Of a stretch of DNA of 64,000 bases, positions 59,706 through 64,000 are shown one piece after another. Under the pieces are notes generated by a model. The model ran no database searches. It was not told where the DNA came from and worked only from the letters and a program-made list of their open reading frames with translations. Each line of letters starts with the position of its first letter. Within the stretch, counting starts at the first letter, position 1. This DNA is from Ktedonospora formicarum (GTDB taxonomy: Bacteria; Chloroflexota; Ktedonobacteria; Ktedonobacterales; Ktedonobacteraceae), in contig NZ_BNJF01000005.1 in assembly GCF_016587355.1 (NCBI RefSeq), positions 248,001-312,000 of the forward strand, in the 5' to 3' direction. Position numbers and translations under genes: made by a program.

Positions 59706-61121
59706 ATGGCAACAACCACAACCATTCCACGCACTAGCTCATCTCTTCCCGGTCCACAGGGTCTCCCCCTGCTTGGCGCGAAAGCAAAGATGCTCCAGCT
59801 TTATTTGCACCCTGTTGCGTTCTTACAACAACTATATCAGACCTATGGTGATACCGTCGTGGTGACGAAGAATGATCCAATGCTTGTCTTCGCTTTTGGT
59901 CCACAGCACAATTTTCGCCTGCTCTCCAATCCTGATCTCTTCCATGCTAACCATGAGAATTCTTCAAAGAGGGTCCCGCCAGGAACCGCGCTCACCCGCA
60001 TCTGGTTCAATAATTTGCTGCGCATGGACGGAGTTCAACATAAGCAGCAACGCCGTTTGATGATGCCATCTTTCCATAAGAAGCAGATTGTGCATTATCA
60101 CAATGATATGATCGATCAGACACAACGGCTGCTTGATCGCTGGGAGGTTGGCGCTGAGTTTAATCTGTTACGGGAGATGCAGCGACTCACTCAGGCTATA
60201 GTGGTCAAGACGTTGTTCGGGCTTGATGATGAGGAGAAGTTGCAAAGACTTGGCGATCAGATGGCGAAGCTGATGAAAATCGTCGGGCTGGGATTTCTGA
60301 TGCCGGTCAATTTTCCTGGCTCCCCGTATCGCCAGGCTTTACAGATCGCGCAAACGCTTGATACGGAAATTCGTGCGATGATCGAGCAGAAGCGAGCACA
60401 ACCGGAGGCTACTGACGTTCTGGCGATGCTGATCCAGACGCATGATGAGGATGGCGAGAGACTCAGTGATGATCAGCTCATCGGACATTGCTTCGCGTTA
60501 TATGTCGCCGGGCATGAGACGACCGCCAACGCTCTGACTTGGACGAATTTCCTGCTGGAACAGCATCCGCACATCCTTGCGGATTTGCTCGATGAATTGG
60601 ATGCAAAGCTACATGGTGCCCCTCCAACCATCGAGCAATTGCGTGAGTTGCCGATGCTGGAGGGTGTGGTAAAAGAGGGTCTGCGCCTGTTCCCGCCCGC
60701 CATGGCGGGTCTGCGCGTTGCTACGGAGGCCTGCGAATTGGGTGGGGTTGAGCTAGCAGCGAACACCAGTATCATGTATAGCCAGTTCATTACCCATCGG
60801 ATACCCGAGCTCTATGAGGAGCCGAATCGCTTCAAGCCCGAGCGCTGGCTGACCCTGGAGCGTTCACCCTATGAATACCTGCCGTTTAGCGCGGGGCATC
60901 ATATGTGTATCGCATCATCGTTCGCTATGCAAGAACTGAAGATAGTGCTGGCGATGACGCTTCAGCGCTATCGCCTGGCGGTGCGGCCCAATGCAAAGCT
61001 TGATCTTGACCTCAGAATGCACGCGAAACCTGGCATGCCAATCCGTGTCTTTGCCCAGGATCGACAATTTAAATCCACCCCTGTTCGCGGCACCGTCCGA
61101 GATATGTTCGTCAAAGACTGA
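59706..61121 (+). CDS. Cytochrome P450
   Basis: A 471-residue monooxygenase. The N terminus SLPGPQGLPLLGAKAKMLQL is a proline-rich hinge without a membrane anchor. The I-helix is FALYVAGHETTANALTWTNF (oxygen-activation AGHETT), the K-helix ExxR is VVKEGLRLFPPAMAGLRVAT, and the haem-binding loop is EYLPFSAGHHMCIASSFAMQ with Cys as the fifth ligand; Ala replaces the usual Gly after C-I. It should hydroxylate or oxidise a hydrophobic compound, electrons coming from reductases not found here. It is co-transcribed with TetR. Confidence 0.94.
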   Translation: MATTTTIPRTSSSLPGPQGLPLLGAKAKMLQLYLHPVAFLQQLYQTYGDTVVVTKNDPMLVFAFGPQHNFRLLSNPDLFHANHENSSKRVPPGTALTRIWFNNLLRMDGVQHKQQRRLMMPSFHKKQIVHYHNDMIDQTQRLLDRWEVGAEFNLLREMQRLTQAIVVKTLFGLDDEEKLQRLGDQMAKLMKIVGLGFLMPVNFPGSPYRQALQIAQTLDTEIRAMIEQKRAQPEATDVLAMLIQTHDEDGERLSDDQLIGHCFALYVAGHETTANALTWTNFLLEQHPHILADLLDELDAKLHGAPPTIEQLRELPMLEGVVKEGLRLFPPAMAGLRVATEACELGGVELAANTSIMYSQFITHRIPELYEEPNRFKPERWLTLERSPYEYLPFSAGHHMCIASSFAMQELKIVLAMTLQRYRLAVRPNAKLDLDLRMHAKPGMPIRVFAQDRQFKSTPVRGTVRDMFVKD

Positions 61122-61139
61122 GAGGCCTATCATTCAGCG

Positions 61140-61224
61140 CATAAATGCTTTGAGGGATATGGCAAATGTGTTATCCATAATAATACGAAAAAGCTGCGCG
61201 AAAGATCTTTCACACAGCTTTTTC
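61140..61224 (+). repeat. Repeat family C, locus 2, with terminator hairpin
   Basis: The end of this stretch, GAAAAAGCTGCGCGAAAGA (61187-61205), pairs with TCTTTCACACAGCTTTTTC (61206-61224), two mismatches, no loop to speak of. It lies between the P450 gene and the convergent metallophosphoesterase gene and should terminate both. The 85-bp unit resembles 58345-58438. Confidence 0.68.
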
Positions 61225-61236
61225 GTGGAAGTCTTT

Positions 61237-62013
61237 TCAAGCGTGGGCCCAGGAAGAGACGCGCTCACCGCGCATAAACTGGGTCAGGAACTCGGCGGCG
61301 GGATGATGAGAGCGCTCAATGGCAGTGATGACTGCCTGATGATCGTAGTCCACAAAGCGAGGGTGAAGTTGGTAGCCGTTGGCATCCGCTTTGAGTAGAG
61401 CATAGGTTGCCTGCAATTCAGGGATAATGGGATTGCTCACGCTACCAAGGTTCAAGACATGCATCCCATCGACCCGGCGCTCAAGGGGGAAATGAGTATG
61501 CCCAACGATCACAAGGTCGGCCCGCGCGGGCGCGAGCAAAGTGCGTAGCTCATTATCACTGAGCCCAGGATGAATACCAGGTCCATCATCAAGCCCTGGC
61601 GCGGCATGTACACCAAGCATCCGCGTACCATCTGGTAGCGTCATCCGCACTTCTAGTTCTAGCTCAGTCAGCCACTTGCGCCATCCGCTCGCTTGTATAA
61701 AACCCTGCGTCCAGGCAAGGTTAGCGTTCATCTCTATTAAGCGAGCGATTAAGCCAGAATCGTTATGCACCTCCTCTGGCTTGGGACCGGGACGTTCCCC
61801 TGATATAAGATAGCGATCCGTATTACCGCGTATAAAGCTGGCATTAGGTAGGGTCGAAACGCGCTCCAGTACCCCCACGGGATCAAAGCCAATGGCCGCG
61901 AAGTCGCCCAGAAACCAGTAACCATCAACACCACCCTGAATCTCGATATCGGCCAGGACCGCATCTAAGGCAATTGGATTGCCGTGAATGTCGGATATAA
62001 GGGCATAGCGCAT
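61237..62013 (-). CDS. Metallophosphoesterase (YfcE/MJ0936-like)
   Basis: A 258-residue calcineurin-like phosphoesterase. The metal motifs appear in order: ALISDIHGNPIALDAVLADI (D-x-H), FLGDFAAIGFDPVGV (GD), FIRGNTDRYLISGERPG (GN-x-D), and LVIVGHTHFPLERRVDG (GH-x-H). It hydrolyses phosphodiesters or phosphomonoesters at a two-metal site; the natural substrate is unknown. The C-terminal part has HPRFVDYDHQAVITAIERSH. A start ATG is preceded by AAAGAGAAATGACAT. Confidence 0.92.
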   Translation of the reverse strand: MRYALISDIHGNPIALDAVLADIEIQGGVDGYWFLGDFAAIGFDPVGVLERVSTLPNASFIRGNTDRYLISGERPGPKPEEVHNDSGLIARLIEMNANLAWTQGFIQASGWRKWLTELELEVRMTLPDGTRMLGVHAAPGLDDGPGIHPGLSDNELRTLLAPARADLVIVGHTHFPLERRVDGMHVLNLGSVSNPIIPELQATYALLKADANGYQLHPRFVDYDHQAVITAIERSHHPAAEFLTQFMRGERVSSWAHA

Positions 62014-62322
62014 ATGTCATTTCTCTTTCTATCAGCCAGTCAGGCTCTTGCTATTCGCAAGATCATTAGGTGAGCCTTCTCTTGGCAGAAACCGGCAATG
62101 CATACATACGCTGTCATTATAACATCTCACAGGCAAAATGTAACCTTTTGAGGAGTTTAGAAGTATAGAAGGTGAAGGCACAAGATTTAGGTGAATCCTT
62201 GAGTACGTAAGCCTGCCACGGGAGCGGCGTATAATTTGGTGGAAATCCGAACGCGCCCATGCTTATGCACAATGAGTATTTGGGGATTGATCCATCCATG
62301 CTTGAGGGGAAGGTGCGCCAGT
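62014..62322. other. Divergent region between the phosphoesterase and zinc-ribbon genes
   Basis: Contains no credible gene. Its rightmost part holds an in-frame extension of the zinc-ribbon ORF that I treat as leader. No strong hairpin. Confidence 0.4.
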
Positions 62323-62628
62323 ATGAGTGTTTATAACACATTAGAACTGATTACTCTCTGTCCTCGCTGCGAAAATGTCTCGCCAGTAGAGGTCGAGTTT
62401 CGCTTTGGGCACATGAATCTGGACACATACCGCCTGGGTGATGACCTGCGCTGGATCGGTGTGGGGCACTCTCTACCAAGGGAGCGCCCTCCCAATGGTG
62501 ACTATGATGGCGAGGGGTATGCTGAATGCCTGACATGCCACAAAGATTTCTGGATGATGATCTATGTGCGCAAGGATATCATCGCCAGCGCGACCGTCGA
62601 CCACACAAAAGTGGGCTATATTCATTGA
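62323..62628 (+). CDS. Small zinc-ribbon-like protein
   Basis: A 101-residue protein from ATG 62323 (MSVYNTLELITLCPRCENVS), with GAAGG 9 bases upstream. Two CxxC pairs, Cys13/16 and Cys69/72 (ECLTCHKDFWMMIYV), are spaced like a zinc ribbon. Between them is VEVEFRFGHMNLDTYRLGDD. No enzyme motif is seen. Proteins of this type are hypothetical. It is convergent to the N-acetyltransferase gene, with a 7-base overlap at the ends. Confidence 0.72.
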   Translation: MSVYNTLELITLCPRCENVSPVEVEFRFGHMNLDTYRLGDDLRWIGVGHSLPRERPPNGDYDGEGYAECLTCHKDFWMMIYVRKDIIASATVDHTKVGYIH

Positions 62629-63449
62629 TATGGCTCGAAAATTGGCTGTTGCCACTCCCAGCGGAGTTGAACGGAGGGGGGAAGCATGATGCCGAAATCC
62701 CTGGCGAGCGTCTCCATATACTCTTTGTCGCCCATGATATTGCGCTCCTCTCGTTTACCATGCGCCGATGAGATATACTGGCGCTCGCAGAGGGTAAGCC
62801 TGCCGGTGGTGGTGGCACGCGTGCACAGTCGCTTCTGTGTGAAATAGGAGTCGGGTGAGGTTTGCTGATAATGGCACATGTGCGCGAAGTCACGCAGCTC
62901 GCGTGGTCGTAAATTGAAGCGGTAAAGTGGCCTCCAGACCCCTTTCTCGTACTGCTGCAATATCCAGTTTTCGCCATCGCGTGCCAGGCGATACACGCAT
63001 TCGCGCTGCATCTGTACCTTTCCAGCCTCAAGATGCAATGGCTTCCTGAACGAACTACTGAACCCCACGTCCGCCAGCCACTCACCCTCCTTTAAGCGAA
63101 CCAGGAGCGCAAGATGACCATACTCGGGGCCGAAAGTGCCATCCTCTGCTGCGACCTCTGCCGAGAGGTAAGTAATACGATATCCTAGTTCACGCAGCAG
63201 GCGTGCGAAAAGCGCGTTCAACTCGTAACAAATTCCCCCACGCCGCCAGCCGACGATTTTCTGAAAGAGTACCTCTTCATCCAGGCGCAAGGGCAGACCA
63301 CAATGTATATCCAGATTCTCGAAGGGGACCGAAACGAGATGTGCTTCATGTAACAATCTTAACGCCTCCAACGTCGGCTTTAAGGTACTAAGTGAGATAA
63401 GCGGTGCTTCATTCAAGCGGCGTAAGTAGGCTAAGATGTCCATAGGCAC
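62622..63449 (-). CDS. Arylamine N-acetyltransferase
   Basis: A 275-residue NAT that moves acetyl from acetyl-CoA to arylamines, hydrazines or similar. The triad is Cys74 (WRRGGICYELNALFARLLRE), His112 (FGPEYGHLALLVRL) and Asp127 (EGEWLADVGFSSSF). The opening MPMDILAYLRRLNEAPLISL and VPFENLDIHCGLPLRL are typical. The C-terminal residues are variable. Its 3' end overlaps that of the zinc-ribbon gene. Natural substrates in soil bacteria may include polyketide-type amines. Confidence 0.94.
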   Translation of the reverse strand: MPMDILAYLRRLNEAPLISLSTLKPTLEALRLLHEAHLVSVPFENLDIHCGLPLRLDEEVLFQKIVGWRRGGICYELNALFARLLRELGYRITYLSAEVAAEDGTFGPEYGHLALLVRLKEGEWLADVGFSSSFRKPLHLEAGKVQMQRECVYRLARDGENWILQQYEKGVWRPLYRFNLRPRELRDFAHMCHYQQTSPDSYFTQKRLCTRATTTGRLTLCERQYISSAHGKREERNIMGDKEYMETLARDFGIMLPPSVQLRWEWQQPIFEPYQ

Positions 63450-63535
63450 CCTCCTGACGTATTCTTCTTCTCTTATTCAGTATATCCAAGCACGCAATAG
63501 AAGCTTCCTGACATACATTTATATACCTGGCGAGC

Positions 63536-63752
63536 TGCCGCTGCTAAAGCGACGCGGCTACATATGGGGGAGTTGGAAGCTTAGGGGGGTGAGCCCAAGC
63601 GACGCGGCTACATATGGGGGAGCTGGAAGCTTAGGGGAGTGAGCCCAAGCGACGCGGCTACATATGAGGTTCTTTCTTTCGGTAATTAAATGATGATCTT
63701 CACGATAAGCGTATGGGGACTTATATGTAGCCGCGTCGCTTTAGCAGCGGCA
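63536..63752. repeat. Family B repeat cluster: two and a half 50-bp tandem units inside a 30-bp inverted repeat
   Basis: Units starting at 63547, 63597 and 63647 share AAGCGACGCGGCTACATATG with period exactly 50; the third is partial. The left arm TGCCGCTGCTAAAGCGACGC plus GGCTACATAT (63536-63565) is a perfect complement of 63723-63752. This makes a 217-bp composite with MITE-like ends. It lies between the acetyltransferase and the MFS gene. It contains no coding sequence. Confidence 0.8.
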
Positions 63753-63862
63753 TTGGGCTGGTCCTGTATGCTAACAGAGTAAGGATTGAGCAATGAATAA
63801 TATGAGAGTGGCTCACTATGGCGCGTACTCTGCCGCAGTGAGCCCTGGAAAGCAACGAAGCT

Positions 63863-64000
63863 ATGAGTATAAACCAGAATACAGTCAAGGCGGTGAAGAC
63901 TGACATTCCCGCTCGAATGGACCGCTTGCCCTGGAGTCGCTGGCACTGGCTCGTCGTTATCTCGCTTGGTATCACCTGGATTCTTGATGGTCTGGAAGTG
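63863..64000 (+). CDS. MFS transporter (5' part only)
   Basis: The last 46 codons read MSINQNTVKAVKTDIPARMD and RLPWSRWHWLVVISLGITWI then LDGLEV at the edge. The cytosolic RLPWSRWHW lead-in, the first helix and the LDGLEV motif match sugar-type or aromatic-acid-type MFS carriers. The ribosome site GAAAGCAACGAAG is weak. It lies directly after the family B repeat cluster. Substrate cannot be given. Confidence 0.8.
   Translation, partial: MSINQNTVKAVKTDIPARMDRLPWSRWHWLVVISLGITWILDGLEV

Noticed and set aside
1..64000. CRISPR arrays, tRNA, rRNA, complete insertion sequence, prophage
   Set aside because: I scanned for repeat-spacer periodicity, tRNA-like cloverleaf ends, rRNA and transposase motifs and found none that could be supported; the tandem 50-bp units at 63547 have no unique spacers.

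Overview
The window looks like chromosomal DNA of a Ktedonobacteria-type Chloroflexota bacterium. This is an inference from gene content and style: many single-gene transcription units, abundant GNAT, VOC and alpha/beta-hydrolase genes, an F420-type luciferase-like enzyme, a DDN-type flavin oxidoreductase, Ycf48-like repeats joined to an ECF sigma factor, and many decayed gene fragments. No rRNA, tRNA, CRISPR array or complete insertion sequence was seen. Strands alternate often, and many convergent gene pairs are separated by long perfect hairpins.

Layout. 0-5 kb: end of a GlsB/YeaQ-type membrane protein, alpha/beta hydrolase, NAD-dependent epimerase, a degenerate receiver-zinc ribbon protein behind an operator-like palindrome, DUF3291 and two GNAT enzymes, then a peptide-ABC permease remnant. 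5-12 kb: a stress and signalling island with a soluble GAF histidine kinase, a membrane protein, manganese catalase, low-affinity iron permease-like protein (plus a truncated paralogue), a small basic protein and an Orn/Lys/Arg decarboxylase. 12-19 kb: 3-hydroxybutyrate dehydrogenase, RidA, hydrolase, unknown proteins, stand-alone acetylglutamate kinase, amidohydrolase. 19-22 kb: ECF sigma factor overlapping a membrane Ycf48-propeller protein. 22-33 kb: GATase-like protein, DUF5946-kinase pair, luciferase-like oxidoreductase, HAD phosphatase, Vms1/baeRF-like protein, TPR protein, VOC and deazaflavin enzymes, DNA polymerase IV, ICMT-like methyltransferase with an HxlR regulator. 33-42 kb: hydrolase plus M20 deacetylase, a toroid-fold protein, VOC, SMP-30-like protein, glutamate-cysteine-ligase-like protein, P-loop kinase and two tandem-GNAT proteins. 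42-46 kb: a sugar module of MFS transporter, TIM-barrel isomerase and Gfo/Idh/MocA dehydrogenase. 46-58 kb: DinB-like protein, lipoprotein substrate-binding protein, double-MerR regulator coupled to a secreted HNH-like lipoprotein, YwqG-like protein, MocR remnant, GH32 hydrolase, nucleotidyltransferase, phosphatase, serine hydrolase, and a HEAT/kinase-like gene split by a stop codon. 58-64 kb: a truncated sigma factor, TetR plus cytochrome P450, metallophosphoesterase, zinc-ribbon protein, arylamine N-acetyltransferase, a repeat cluster, and the start of an MFS transporter.

The most unusual material is not a classic operon. It is three families of short dispersed hairpin repeats: family A (CTTATGCGAAAACC-type inverted ends, five loci), family B (hairpin followed by CTACATATGGGG, five loci or more) and family C (an 85-94 bp pair around a hairpin). 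One family A copy sits exactly at the break of a truncated ECF sigma gene. Other notable points are a 62-bp perfect palindrome, a receiver domain with Glu at the phosphorylation site and a C-terminal zinc ribbon, and several gene fragments that have no complete open reading frame.
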